From assembly GCA_900314225.1 (NCBI GenBank), contig OMUM01000185.1, positions 1 through 34,142 of the forward strand: a stretch of DNA of 34,142 nt, in the 5' to 3' direction. The position numbers were made by a program, and so were the translations under genes. This stretch comes from an uncultured bacterium. GTDB lineage: Bacteria > Bacillota_I > Bacilli_A > RF39 > UBA660. This document shows, piece after piece, positions 1 to 7,763 of the stretch; within the stretch, counting starts at the first letter, position 1, and every line of letters begins with the position of its first letter. Under the pieces are notes generated by a model, which searched no databases, was not told the origin of the DNA, and saw nothing but the letters and a program-made list of their open reading frames with translations.

Positions 1-63
1 GATTTTATTGCCGGTATGACTGATGACTATTTTATTGATAAAGTAAAATTAATATCAAAATAA
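1..63 (+). CDS. C-terminal end of a dGTPase-like HD-domain phosphohydrolase (partial)
   Basis: Only the last 20 codons are in the window, reading in frame from base 1 to the TAA at 61-63. The tail contains DFIAGMTDDYF, which matches the conserved C-terminal signature (D-[FY]-I-A-G-M-T-D-x-[YF]) of deoxyguanosine triphosphate triphosphohydrolases of the HD superfamily. Those enzymes hydrolyse dGTP to deoxyguanosine and triphosphate. The catalytic HD residues lie upstream, outside the window, so the assignment rests on this short tail alone. A hairpin terminator follows directly. Confidence 0.6.
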   Translation, partial: DFIAGMTDDYFIDKVKLISK

Positions 64-104
64 AGCAATATAAAATACTAAGGTATTATTTAGTATTGCT
101 TTTT
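62..104 (+). terminator. Rho-independent terminator after the dGTPase-like gene
   Basis: AAAGCAATA (62-70) pairs with TATTGCTTT (94-102). An inner AATAC/GTATT arm (74-78/83-87) can also form, and a T-run follows to 104. The 3' arm also carries the -35 element of the next promoter. Confidence 0.7.
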
Positions 105-124
105 CCCGATATTTGTGTTATAAT
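96..124 (+). promoter_or_regulatory. Sigma-A promoter, extended -10, for the 208-aa membrane protein gene
   Basis: -35 TTGCTT (96-101), 17-nt spacer, -10 TATAAT (119-124) with TG at 116-117 making an extended -10. It overlaps the upstream terminator, so the genes are packed end to start. Confidence 0.7.
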
Positions 125-153
125 TAGTCTGTTTTTAAAGGGGGAAATATTAT

Positions 154-780
154 ATGAAAGATTATTCATCAACCAAGAGTGAAAGAGAAAATTATATATT
201 AGACTATAAAAGAAATCACAAAAATGGAACAATTGATATAATGTTTGCTGATGGATCAATTTATAAAAACATAGATTATTGTGAAAAAAATGTTGAAATC
301 ATAGAAGCTACTCAAGAAAAACAGGCTGAAAAGGCAGTAAATAATCGTGAAAGAATTGTTAGTGAAAAAAATCGTGCCAAAGGATATAGTATAATTGGAA
401 GTATTGTTGGAGCTATTGGTAGTACCTTAGTTTTAGTTCCAATGAACACTGATTTGCCAAAATTAATTACTTCAGTTGGTATCATTGGACTATGTTCAGC
501 TATTCCTGGATTATGTAAGTTGAAAAAAGAAAATTCTAAATTAAAAGAAGTAGATAAAATATCTTATCTAAATCAAAATAGAGAAAGATTAGAGCAATTT
601 GATAATTATCAAAATTCATTTGTTGGAATTGACAAAGATGTATCACTAAAACTAAAAAAACGTAAAAATCCATTTTCTATTTTACATATAGATGATTTTA
701 GTCAAGATGATTTAGAAACAATGATTAGAAATATGGATAGAGAAGATAAATTCCAATTTGTCTATAAAAAAACAAAATAA
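154..780 (+). CDS. Hypothetical two-helix membrane protein, 208 aa
   Basis: The ATG at 154 is preceded by an AAAGGGGG ribosome site (137-144). Residues 1-75 are hydrophilic and charged and contain a short F-A-D-G-S-I-Y strand-like element. Two hydrophobic helices follow (about 78-96 and 104-121), rich in Gly and Ile. The C-terminal 85 residues are again hydrophilic, with a basic KLKKRK patch and an acidic DDFSQDDLE stretch. The topology suggests both termini in the cytosol with a hairpin in the membrane. It has its own promoter and no terminator of its own, and it is followed after 100 bases by greA. I do not recognise the family; nothing in it suggests an enzyme. That it is a real gene is well supported by its start signals and length. 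Confidence 0.75.
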   Translation: MKDYSSTKSERENYILDYKRNHKNGTIDIMFADGSIYKNIDYCEKNVEIIEATQEKQAEKAVNNRERIVSEKNRAKGYSIIGSIVGAIGSTLVLVPMNTDLPKLITSVGIIGLCSAIPGLCKLKKENSKLKEVDKISYLNQNRERLEQFDNYQNSFVGIDKDVSLKLKKRKNPFSILHIDDFSQDDLETMIRNMDREDKFQFVYKKTK

Positions 781-786
781 TCAATA

Positions 787-815
787 TTGCTATTTTTTAT
801 TAATTGTGGTATATT
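787..815 (+). promoter_or_regulatory. Sigma-A promoter for greA
   Basis: -35 TTGCTA (787-792), 17-nt spacer, -10 TATATT (810-815) with TG at 807-808 (extended -10). The spacing is ideal and the promoter sits in the only gap before greA. Confidence 0.7.
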
Positions 816-880
816 GTTGCAAGTTAAGTTTTTACTTAGCTCTCATAAAACATAGTAAAAATAATTGAGGTGAATAAAAA

Positions 881-1351
881 ATGGGAAATAAGAATACTGT
901 ATATTTAACTAAACAAGGTTTAGATAATTTAAAAAAAGAATTAGATGATTTAATTAATGTAAGACGTCCAGAGAACGTTAAAGCTATAAAAGAAGCAAGA
1001 TCATTAGGTGACTTATCAGAAAATGCTGAATATGATGCTGCTAGAAATGAACAAGCTGAAATAGAAGGAAGAATTAAACAATTAGAGAAAATGCTTGAAA
1101 ATGTTTCAATTATTTCAGATGTTGGAACAGATAAAGTAAGCATTGGAAATACTGTATCTATTAAATATGTTGATGATGATGAAGAGGATGAATATAAGAT
1201 AGTTGGAAGTCAAGAAGCAGATCCATTTGAAAGTAAAATTTCCAATGAAAGTCCAATTGCCCAAGCTTTATTTGATCATAAAGTTGGAGATATTGTTACT
1301 GTAGAAAGTCCTAATGGTAATTATCAAGTAGAAATAATTGATATTAAATAG
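881..1351 (+). CDS. greA: Transcription elongation factor GreA
   Basis: This 156-aa protein has the usual length and layout of GreA. It binds the secondary channel of RNA polymerase and stimulates cleavage of backtracked RNA. The N-terminal coiled coil (about 1-75) carries the family signatures YLTKQGLDNLKKEL and, at its tip, SLGDLSENAEYDAA, which holds the acidic residues that stabilise the catalytic Mg2+ in the polymerase. The C-terminal FKBP-like domain ends in the typical ESPNGNYQVEIIDIK. The ATG at 881 has a GAGGTG ribosome site (867-872). The stop codon lies inside the 5' arm of a strong terminator, and its own promoter lies just upstream, so it is probably a single-gene unit. Confidence 0.97.
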   Translation: MGNKNTVYLTKQGLDNLKKELDDLINVRRPENVKAIKEARSLGDLSENAEYDAARNEQAEIEGRIKQLEKMLENVSIISDVGTDKVSIGNTVSIKYVDDDEEDEYKIVGSQEADPFESKISNESPIAQALFDHKVGDIVTVESPNGNYQVEIIDIK

Positions 1352-1381
1352 ATAATTGTTTAGCAATTATCTATTTTTTTG
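1347..1381 (+). terminator. Rho-independent terminator of greA
   Basis: A 12-bp perfect stem: AATAGATAATTG (1347-1358) and CAATTATCTATT (1364-1375) with a 5-nt loop, then a T-run. The greA TAG stop (1349-1351) is part of the stem. Confidence 0.9.
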
Positions 1382-1388
1382 TTATAAT
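1380..1388 (+). promoter_or_regulatory. Extended -10 promoter element for dxs
   Basis: TG at 1380-1381 and TATAAT at 1383-1388 form an extended -10. The -35 region (TTTAGC, about 1360-1365) is poor and lies in the terminator hairpin. Transcription would start near 1395, giving a leader of about a dozen bases. Confidence 0.5.
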
Positions 1389-1406
1389 ATCTTTTATGGT
1401 GATATT

Positions 1407-3263
1407 ATGCTTGAAAAAATTAATAAAACAAATGATATAAAGAAACTAAATATACAAGAAAAAGAAGTTTTAGCAACTGAAATTCGCAAATATATTATTG
1501 ATGTTGTATCTAAAAATGGTGGTCATTTAGCATCTAATTTAGGTAGTGTAGAACTAACTATTGCTTTAGAAAGTGTTTTTAATCCAAATAAAGATAAAAT
1601 AATATGGGACGTTGGTCATCAGTGTTATACTCATAAAATCTTAAATGGACGAAAAGAATCATTTAAAACAATTAGAAAATTCAATGGAATTTCAGGATTT
1701 CCTAAAACCAGTGAAAGTAAGACAGATACTTTTAATACCGGACATTCCAGTACTTCTATTAGTGCAGCTATGGGCTTTGCTAAAGCAAGAGACTTAAAAC
1801 ATAAAAATTATGATGTAGTAGTAGTAATAGGAGATGGAGCTCTAACTGGTGGAATGGCCATGGAAGCTTTAAATCATGTCGGAAGTACAAATACTAAAAT
1901 GATTGTTATTCTAAATGACAATGAAATGAGTATATCTAAAAATATTGGAGGTATTAATAAACTTCTAACTCATTTAAGAGCTAAAAAGAAATATTCCCAA
2001 TCAAATATTATAGGTAAAAAAGTTGTTTCTAATATTCCATTTATAGGTAATCCTATTATAAAAGGTATACAAAAAATAAAAAGTAGTATTAAACAATTAA
2101 TTGTACCAGGGATGTATTTTGAAGAAATTGGTTTCAGATACCTAGGTCCAGTCGATGGTCATGATATTTTGACAATGGAAGAGCTATTTTCTAAAGCTAA
2201 AGAATTGAGTGGACCAACTATAATTCATGTTCTTACAAAAAAAGGTAAAGGTTACAAGTATGCAGAAGAAAATCCTATGAAATTTCATGGAGTTGGACCT
2301 TTTAATATTTCTTCTGGAGAATTACTTACAAAAAGTAATCTATCATATTCCAAGGTATTTGGTAATAAACTAGTACAACTTGCTAAAAAAGATAAAAGCA
2401 TTGTAGCAATCACAGCGGCTATGAAAGATGGTACAGGATTAACTAAATTTGCTGAAACTTATCCCAATAGATTTTTCGATGTTGGAATTGCTGAACAACA
2501 CGCTATTACTTTTGCATCAGGACTTGCCAGTGCTGGAATGAAACCAGTAGTATCAATTTACTCCTCATTTTATCAAAGATGCTATGACCAAGTAATTCAT
2601 GATGTTTGTTTGCAAAACTTAGGTGTCGTTATGTGTGTTGATAGAGCTGGACTTGTAGGAGCCGATGGAGATACACATCAAGGTTTATATGACATGGCTT
2701 TTATGCGAAGTGTTCCTAATCTAATTATTATGTGTCCAAGAAACTATAAAGAATTAGAAGATATGTTAGAACTAGCTCTTAAACTAAATAAACCTGTACT
2801 TCTTAGATACCCAAGAGGTGAAGAAATAAAAGATAATTATCAAGTTAGTAAAATAAATTTATGTAAGGCAGAATTACTTGAAAATGGCTCTGATTTAACT
2901 ATTATCTGTATTGGAAAAACTTGCTCAACAGGAATATATCTTGCTGAAAAACTCAAAGATTCTAATAAATCATGCACTATTATTAATTGTCGCTTCCTAA
3001 AACCATTAGATTCTACATTAATAGTAAATAGTTTAAATAAAACTAAAAAGGCCATTGTAATTGAAGATAGTACTATAATTAATGGCTTATCAACAAGTAT
3101 TAAAGAATTAATTATCGATAATAAATTAAATGTAAAATTAAAATGTTATGCCTATCCTGATAAATTTATAGAACATGGAGATATAAAATCTTTAGAAAAA
3201 AAATATAATTTAGATGTTGATAGTATATATAAAGATATAATTAAAAATAAATTTATGGACTAA
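1407..3263 (+). CDS. dxs: 1-deoxy-D-xylulose-5-phosphate synthase
   Basis: DXS condenses pyruvate and glyceraldehyde 3-phosphate with thiamine diphosphate (ThDP), the first step of the MEP isoprenoid pathway. The open frame extends upstream to 1356, but that extension lies in the terminator and promoter. I place the start at the ATG at 1407, which has GGTGAT (1398-1403) upstream and gives 618 aa, the family's normal length. Visible signatures are GGHLASNLGSVELT (near residue 38), DVGHQCYTHK (68-77), the ThDP/Mg motif starting GDGALTGG (142) and ending NDN (about 172), and DVGIAEQHA with the catalytic Glu in the second half. The C-terminal transketolase domain is complete. It stands alone between two terminators. 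Its presence implies the MEP route is used here. Confidence 0.97.
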   Translation: MLEKINKTNDIKKLNIQEKEVLATEIRKYIIDVVSKNGGHLASNLGSVELTIALESVFNPNKDKIIWDVGHQCYTHKILNGRKESFKTIRKFNGISGFPKTSESKTDTFNTGHSSTSISAAMGFAKARDLKHKNYDVVVVIGDGALTGGMAMEALNHVGSTNTKMIVILNDNEMSISKNIGGINKLLTHLRAKKKYSQSNIIGKKVVSNIPFIGNPIIKGIQKIKSSIKQLIVPGMYFEEIGFRYLGPVDGHDILTMEELFSKAKELSGPTIIHVLTKKGKGYKYAEENPMKFHGVGPFNISSGELLTKSNLSYSKVFGNKLVQLAKKDKSIVAITAAMKDGTGLTKFAETYPNRFFDVGIAEQHAITFASGLASAGMKPVVSIYSSFYQRCYDQVIHDVCLQNLGVVMCVDRAGLVGADGDTHQGLYDMAFMRSVPNLIIMCPRNYKELEDMLELALKLNKPVLLRYPRGEEIKDNYQVSKINLCKAELLENGSDLTIICIGKTCSTGIYLAEKLKDSNKSCTIINCRFLKPLDSTLIVNSLNKTKKAIVIEDSTIINGLSTSIKELIIDNKLNVKLKCYAYPDKFIEHGDIKSLEKKYNLDVDSIYKDIIKNKFMD

Positions 3264-3278
3264 CATAGTTCATTTTTT
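3255..3278 (+). terminator. Rho-independent terminator of dxs
   Basis: ATGGACTA (3255-3262) pairs with TAGTTCAT (3266-3273), including one G-U pair, with a 3-nt loop and then a run of T. The dxs stop (3261-3263) lies in the hairpin. Confidence 0.75.
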
Positions 3279-3334
3279 GTTTCCTTTTTTGCCTAAATTG
3301 GTTTATACTTATATTGATAATAGGAGAGATAGTT

Positions 3335-4888
3335 ATGATTATAAGAAAACCATATGCTTTTTTAATTAAGAATTTTAGAAAAATACATATTGTATTATTA
3401 TTATTAAGTATTTTTGTAGCATATAAGCTAATTGACGTTAACTCTTTTGTTCAAGAATTTATGCAACTGGGTACTTATGATACATATTCTAATCCTATTA
3501 CAAAACACATTACTATTTGGTTACAAATAGCAATAATTATATTAATTGCTGGAAGTGGAGCCATAATACTTCTTTTAAGACATAAAAATAAACCATGGAA
3601 GATATATTTAGTACCATTTATTGAATATTTGGTTCTATTCTTCGTATTAAGTATGATAAAAAACTTTTTTAATGGATATACAGATGCCGTAGAAACAACA
3701 GATTTAAGAATGTCTAGGGATTTATTGGCGATTTTCCTAATTATTCAACTTGCCTCAATTGGAATATTTATAATGAGAACATTTGGTCTTGATATTAAAA
3801 AATTTAATTTTAATAGTGATGAAGAATTTTTGGAATTAAGTGAAGCCGATAGAGAAGAAATTGAATTAAGACTAGATATTGATATTAATACGTTTAAACG
3901 TACTTATAAAAAATTAATTAGAAATATTGGCTATGTATATAGAGAACATAAAATAATATGTAATTTTATAATTATTACACTATGTATATTAATTGTATTT
4001 AGTATATATAAATTTATTTTTATAACTAATAAAAGTTATAAACAGGGTGAATATTATAATACGGATGGCTATACTATAAAAGTAAATAATACTTATTATA
4101 CTGATAAAGATGATAGTGGAAATATTATATCTAAAGATAAAGATTTTGTTATTGTAGATGTTACAATAACAAATAATATTCAAAGAAGAAATATTAATTT
4201 AGACAATTTTCATTTGAAAACTGGTACAAGTGATTTTATAACTACCGATAAAACTTATGCAGAAGAATTTGAAGATCTAGGAGAATGTATTGATACAAAT
4301 GAAACAATAAGAAGAGGGCAAACTTTAAATACAATTATAATTTATAAAGTTGATAAGAAAAAATGGAATTCAAATTTTGTATTATACTACCAAGAAAATA
4401 ATAATAAAAATAAATTAAGAAAAATAAAATTAAATATAAAAGATATTTCAAAAATAGGTAAAGTTAGTCATTTAAAACTAAAAGATAATATTAAAATTAA
4501 ATCTAGCAATACTAACGAAACAATATCTTTTGATGATTATGAAGTAAATAAAACATTGAGTTATTATATAAATGATTGTAGCAGTGGTAGTTGTATTAGA
4601 ACTGAAAAAAATCTTAATGCCAATGATGACGATAATATTTTAATGATTAGGTTTGGTTCTAAATCATTTGATAATAAAAATATGATAGATTTTTTCAAAA
4701 AGTATTGCAAAATAATTTATGAAGAAGAAGATGGATCATCAGAAGAACTTGATATTGATTTTGCCTTAAATAATTCATATTATGGAAAATATGTATATAT
4801 ATTAGTACCAAATTTTATAACAAGTGATAGTAAATTAGATATTAAAATTATTTATAGAAATAAACAGTATCTTTATAAATTGAATTAG
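3335..4888 (+). CDS. Five-helix membrane protein with a DUF4352-like extracytoplasmic domain
   Basis: The frame is open from a TTG at 3314, but AGGAGAG (3322-3328) points to the ATG at 3335, giving 517 aa. Five hydrophobic helices are visible (about 17-36, 60-81, 89-108, 128-149, 206-230), with an acidic cytosolic segment between helices 4 and 5. From residue 240 a beta-rich outer domain follows. Its pattern FVIVDVTITNN, then an F-x-L strand, then a -G-x-T-L- and -Y-KVD- region recalls DUF4352 (telokin-like) domains of Gram-positive surface proteins; this match is by eye only. A second Tyr/Asp-rich domain forms the C-terminus. It is monocistronic, closed by a terminator, and lies just upstream of the surface-machine locus. 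Whether it belongs to that machine is unknown. Confidence 0.75.
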   Translation: MIIRKPYAFLIKNFRKIHIVLLLLSIFVAYKLIDVNSFVQEFMQLGTYDTYSNPITKHITIWLQIAIIILIAGSGAIILLLRHKNKPWKIYLVPFIEYLVLFFVLSMIKNFFNGYTDAVETTDLRMSRDLLAIFLIIQLASIGIFIMRTFGLDIKKFNFNSDEEFLELSEADREEIELRLDIDINTFKRTYKKLIRNIGYVYREHKIICNFIIITLCILIVFSIYKFIFITNKSYKQGEYYNTDGYTIKVNNTYYTDKDDSGNIISKDKDFVIVDVTITNNIQRRNINLDNFHLKTGTSDFITTDKTYAEEFEDLGECIDTNETIRRGQTLNTIIIYKVDKKKWNSNFVLYYQENNNKNKLRKIKLNIKDISKIGKVSHLKLKDNIKIKSSNTNETISFDDYEVNKTLSYYINDCSSGSCIRTEKNLNANDDDNILMIRFGSKSFDNKNMIDFFKKYCKIIYEEEDGSSEELDIDFALNNSYYGKYVYILVPNFITSDSKLDIKIIYRNKQYLYKLN

Positions 4889-4918
4889 AATTTTGTTTTT
4901 AAATAAAATTCTTTTTTT
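4887..4918 (+). terminator. Rho-independent terminator closing the upstream gene
   Basis: AGAATTTT (4887-4894) pairs with AAAATTCT (4905-4912), followed by seven T. The preceding stop codon overlaps the 5' arm. Confidence 0.75.
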
Positions 4919-4951
4919 ATCATATAAGTAAAAATTTTATAAAAAACTTAG

Positions 4952-4967
4952 TCTTAAAATTTTAAGA
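4952..4967. promoter_or_regulatory. 16-bp perfect palindrome upstream of the locus promoter
   Basis: TCTTAAAATTTTAAGA reads identically on both strands. It lies 34 bases before the -35 element of the promoter for the large surface locus, where a dimeric activator or repressor could bind. It has no following T-run of terminator type. That it is an operator is an inference. Confidence 0.4.
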
Positions 4968-4992
4968 TAATAAAAAAGCATTAAATTCCATG

Positions 4993-5035
4993 ATAGTTAA
5001 TTGACTTTTTTTGCAAGTATGATAAAATTAACTAT
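4993..5035. promoter_or_regulatory. Inverted repeat bracketing the locus promoter
   Basis: ATAGTTAAT (4993-5001) and ATTAACTAT (5027-5035) are exact 9-base inverted repeats. One arm ends at the first base of the -35 and the other starts on the -10, with 25 bases between them. The placement fits a regulator binding both arms and occluding the promoter. Chance is possible in A+T-rich DNA. Confidence 0.4.
5001..5028 (+). promoter_or_regulatory. Main promoter of the surface-machine locus
   Basis: -35 TTGACT (5001-5006), 16-nt spacer, -10 TAAAAT (5023-5028) with TG at 5020-5021 (extended -10). A leader of about 65 bases follows to the ATG at 5100, with GAGAGGATG as ribosome site (5083-5091). Confidence 0.7.
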
Positions 5036-5099
5036 AAGAGTAGATAATCGTCATAAGATAGTTGTGAATATATTATGAAATTGAGAGGATGATATAATT

Positions 5100-6911
5100 A
5101 TGAGTAAGAAAAATAATAATTATTTAAGAATTTTCAAATTAATTATCGCAATAGTAATTGTCTTTTTATTTATTTGGTTTTTAATAATCTCACCTAAAAT
5201 TAAATTTCATAATAATGAGAAAAAAATGAAAGAAGCAGCTGAAAGATATTTTGAAATAAATAGTAATGAATTGCCTACAGGAAAAAGAGTAAAAACACTT
5301 ACATTAAGTAATTTATATTCAAAAAAATATCTTTCAGGTGACTTTTATGTACCATATAGTAACACTTTATGTGATCAAACAGATAGTTGGGTCAAAGTAA
5401 GAAAAAATAATAATGGTTCTTACGAATATTTAGTTTACTTAGATTGTGGTATTTTACAATCAAATGTTGATCATGAAGGACCAGAAATAAAACTTAATGG
5501 AGAAAAAGAAATAACTATATCTATTGGAGACAAATATACAGACCCTGGAGTAAAAAGCGTAGTTGATAATTCAGATGCTGAATTAAAAATAAGTGATGTG
5601 ATAAAAAAAGGCTCTATAGACACAAATAAAATAGGAACATATAATATTCAATATATTGCCTATGATTCTCTAAAAAATAAAACAACCATGACAAGAACAA
5701 TTAAAGTTGTTAAAAGCCTAAAAAGTGTGGTTAAAAAAGATTTAGGGCAAGCTAAAAATTATGTTGGAAATCCTACAAATAATTATGTTAGACTTTCAAA
5801 TATGATATATCAAATATATGGATTAGATTCAAACAATAATGTAATATTAGTCGCCGCTGAAGATGTTGCTAATGTAAACTTTACTAAATTAAACAAATGG
5901 TTAAATGGATACTATTATAATCATTTAAATGATAAAACAAAGAAAATGATAGTAAAAGCAAAATATTGTAATATGACAATTACAGATACAACATTAGATA
6001 CAACAGAATGTACAAGTTATACAAATAAAGTTAATATATATGTCCCAAGTGTTATAGATATAAATAAAGCCCAAGGCGATGGCAACTTTATGAAAACTAG
6101 TACAATGTCATGGACAGCAAATAATACAGATAATAATAAAGCCTATGTTACAAGATATATTTTCTTTGGAGATTATTTTGGAAAGAATTATTATCCTGAC
6201 AATGTTACTAATAATTATGGCGTTAGACCAATGTTTACAATAAAAGGTAATTCAAATATTGTAGAAGGTGATGGAACACTTTCTAATCCTTATACATTTG
6301 GAGATTCAAAGAAAATTAAAGGAGGAGAAAGTATTGATAAGCTTTCAACTGGAGAATATCTAGTCCTTTCCGATGTTTTATACCGAGTTGTGGATAATGA
6401 AAATGGCTTAGTAAAAGTAATTGGTGATGATTCAATTGTCAGTGATAATGAAGAAATAGAAACATTTTCAACTGCTCCAAATGACAAAGTTCTTTATAAT
6501 CCTAATGATAAAGATAATGTTGCATATTTTATTAACAATGAATCAGACAAGTATATTGATACTAGTAATTTTGCTCTGCATAATATTGAGGTACCAATAT
6601 ATAGTGGAAATATAATATATGGTGAAGAAAAGAAAACAAAAAAATATAAGGTAAAATTATTTGCACCTAATATGTATGAAATGTTTAGTGCTCAAACAAA
6701 TTTATATGGACATTTTTCACATAGCTACTGGTTAATAAATAGTTCAAGTGCAAAAAATGTTGCTGCAGCTATTACTGATATAGGAGTACCTGTTAATGAA
6801 GAATACGTTGCATATTCTAAATTTGGAATACGTGTTTGTGCTTATCTAAAAGATAATATAGTTATTACAAGTGGAAGCGGTACATATGGCGATCCATATT
6901 TGATTGGTTAA
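5100..6911 (+). CDS. Membrane-anchored surface protein with Ig-like domain and two C-terminal repeat modules
   Basis: This 603-aa protein has one N-terminal helix (about 10-30) and is otherwise outside the cell. Residues 38-117 form a small module (KEAAERYF...NELPTG...NLYSKKYL...C...LDCG) that recurs in the protein at 28412-29647. Its helix-then-Cys-loop plan is reminiscent of pseudopilins. Residues 124-205 fit a DUF5011-type bacterial Ig-like domain (GDKYTDPGV...GSIDTNKIGTYNI...DS). The rest holds two divergent copies of a larger module (about 229-400 and 415-603), each beginning near V-x-L-S-[ND] and ending in G-[VI]-R-P/V...G-x-GT...PY. There is no LPxTG sorting signal. It is the first gene of the locus. 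Candidate adhesin or minor fibre component; function is inferred only from architecture. Confidence 0.75.
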   Translation: MSKKNNNYLRIFKLIIAIVIVFLFIWFLIISPKIKFHNNEKKMKEAAERYFEINSNELPTGKRVKTLTLSNLYSKKYLSGDFYVPYSNTLCDQTDSWVKVRKNNNGSYEYLVYLDCGILQSNVDHEGPEIKLNGEKEITISIGDKYTDPGVKSVVDNSDAELKISDVIKKGSIDTNKIGTYNIQYIAYDSLKNKTTMTRTIKVVKSLKSVVKKDLGQAKNYVGNPTNNYVRLSNMIYQIYGLDSNNNVILVAAEDVANVNFTKLNKWLNGYYYNHLNDKTKKMIVKAKYCNMTITDTTLDTTECTSYTNKVNIYVPSVIDINKAQGDGNFMKTSTMSWTANNTDNNKAYVTRYIFFGDYFGKNYYPDNVTNNYGVRPMFTIKGNSNIVEGDGTLSNPYTFGDSKKIKGGESIDKLSTGEYLVLSDVLYRVVDNENGLVKVIGDDSIVSDNEEIETFSTAPNDKVLYNPNDKDNVAYFINNESDKYIDTSNFALHNIEVPIYSGNIIYGEEKKTKKYKVKLFAPNMYEMFSAQTNLYGHFSHSYWLINSSSAKNVAAAITDIGVPVNEEYVAYSKFGIRVCAYLKDNIVITSGSGTYGDPYLIG

Positions 6912-6935
6912 TTTAATAAGATTGGAGTAATTAAC

Positions 6936-7763
6936 ATGAGAGCAAAAAAAAGAAAAAAAATAAAATTTAGCAATAAAAAGTTAATGCTTTTATTGTTAGT
7001 TATTATAATAATTTTTTTGATTTTCTTATTAATTGAGAAAATAGTTTTATCAAAAAATTATGATACTTCTTATTCATATAAAAATATATCACATATAGAT
7101 GATATAAAAAATTCTAAAGAAAAAAATGATAAAGATGGTTATAAAACTATTGGTTGGATAGATTTATATGATACAGATATCAATATGCCAATATTAAAAA
7201 TAGATGATGACTTTGAAGATAGAATAAGTTTTAATAAATTCGCATGGACAGATGGAGACGAAAAATTTTATAATTTCATAACTATTTATGGACATAATAT
7301 TGCTAACGTAGGTATTCCAAGCATTGATGGTAAATATTTTTATAGATTTGAAGAATTAATGGCTTTTATTTATAAAGATTTTGCAGAAAAACATAGATAT
7401 TTTCAAATTACTATAGATAATAAAGATTATATTTATGAAATATTTTCAGTTAATTTTGTTGATTCGTTTGATGCCTATCAACTACCTTCGGGAGATATAT
7501 CTAAATCAAAAATGCATAAATATTTAAAAGATTTTATTGATGATAGCATTTATGATTATAAAATTAAAGTAAACGAAGATGATGATATTGCTGTTTTAAC
7601 AACCTGCACAAGAATGTTTAGTAAAAAGAATGAAACAAGTAAAGATAGTCTAATTGTTGTTGGCAAACGAGTTGATAAAGATGAAAAAAATTATACTTTA
7701 AAGAAAAGTAGCAAATATGAAAAAGTTGAGAAAGTTTTAAGAGGTGATAGTTATGTGTCATAA
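6936..7763 (+). CDS. Sortase, class B-like, with atypical catalytic arginine position
   Basis: This 275-aa protein has a single N-terminal membrane helix (about 15-38) and an outer sortase fold. Sortases are cysteine transpeptidases that join sorting-signal proteins to the wall or to each other. Seen here are GWIDLYDTDINMPIL (73-87), the catalytic His in IYGHNI (His120) and the catalytic Cys in LTTCT (Cys224). In other sortases an Arg sits just before the last strand (R-x-V-V-V-A); here the matching stretch is S-L-I-V-V-G with Ser238, so the usual Arg is displaced or missing (Arg226 and Arg245 are nearby). A GGAG site precedes the ATG. The gene overlaps the next by 11 bases. No protein in this window shows an LPxTG or NPxTN C-terminal signal, so its substrate is not evident. 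Confidence 0.88.
   Translation: MRAKKRKKIKFSNKKLMLLLLVIIIIFLIFLLIEKIVLSKNYDTSYSYKNISHIDDIKNSKEKNDKDGYKTIGWIDLYDTDINMPILKIDDDFEDRISFNKFAWTDGDEKFYNFITIYGHNIANVGIPSIDGKYFYRFEELMAFIYKDFAEKHRYFQITIDNKDYIYEIFSVNFVDSFDAYQLPSGDISKSKMHKYLKDFIDDSIYDYKIKVNEDDDIAVLTTCTRMFSKKNETSKDSLIVVGKRVDKDEKNYTLKKSSKYEKVEKVLRGDSYVS

Noticed and set aside
1356..1406. N-terminal extension of the dxs frame (17 codons).
   Set aside because: It lies in the greA terminator and the dxs -10 element; the ATG at 1407 has a ribosome site and gives the family length.
5274..5291. LPTGK in the first surface protein as a sortase signal.
   Set aside because: It sits near the N-terminus after the anchor helix, not before a C-terminal helix and basic tail.
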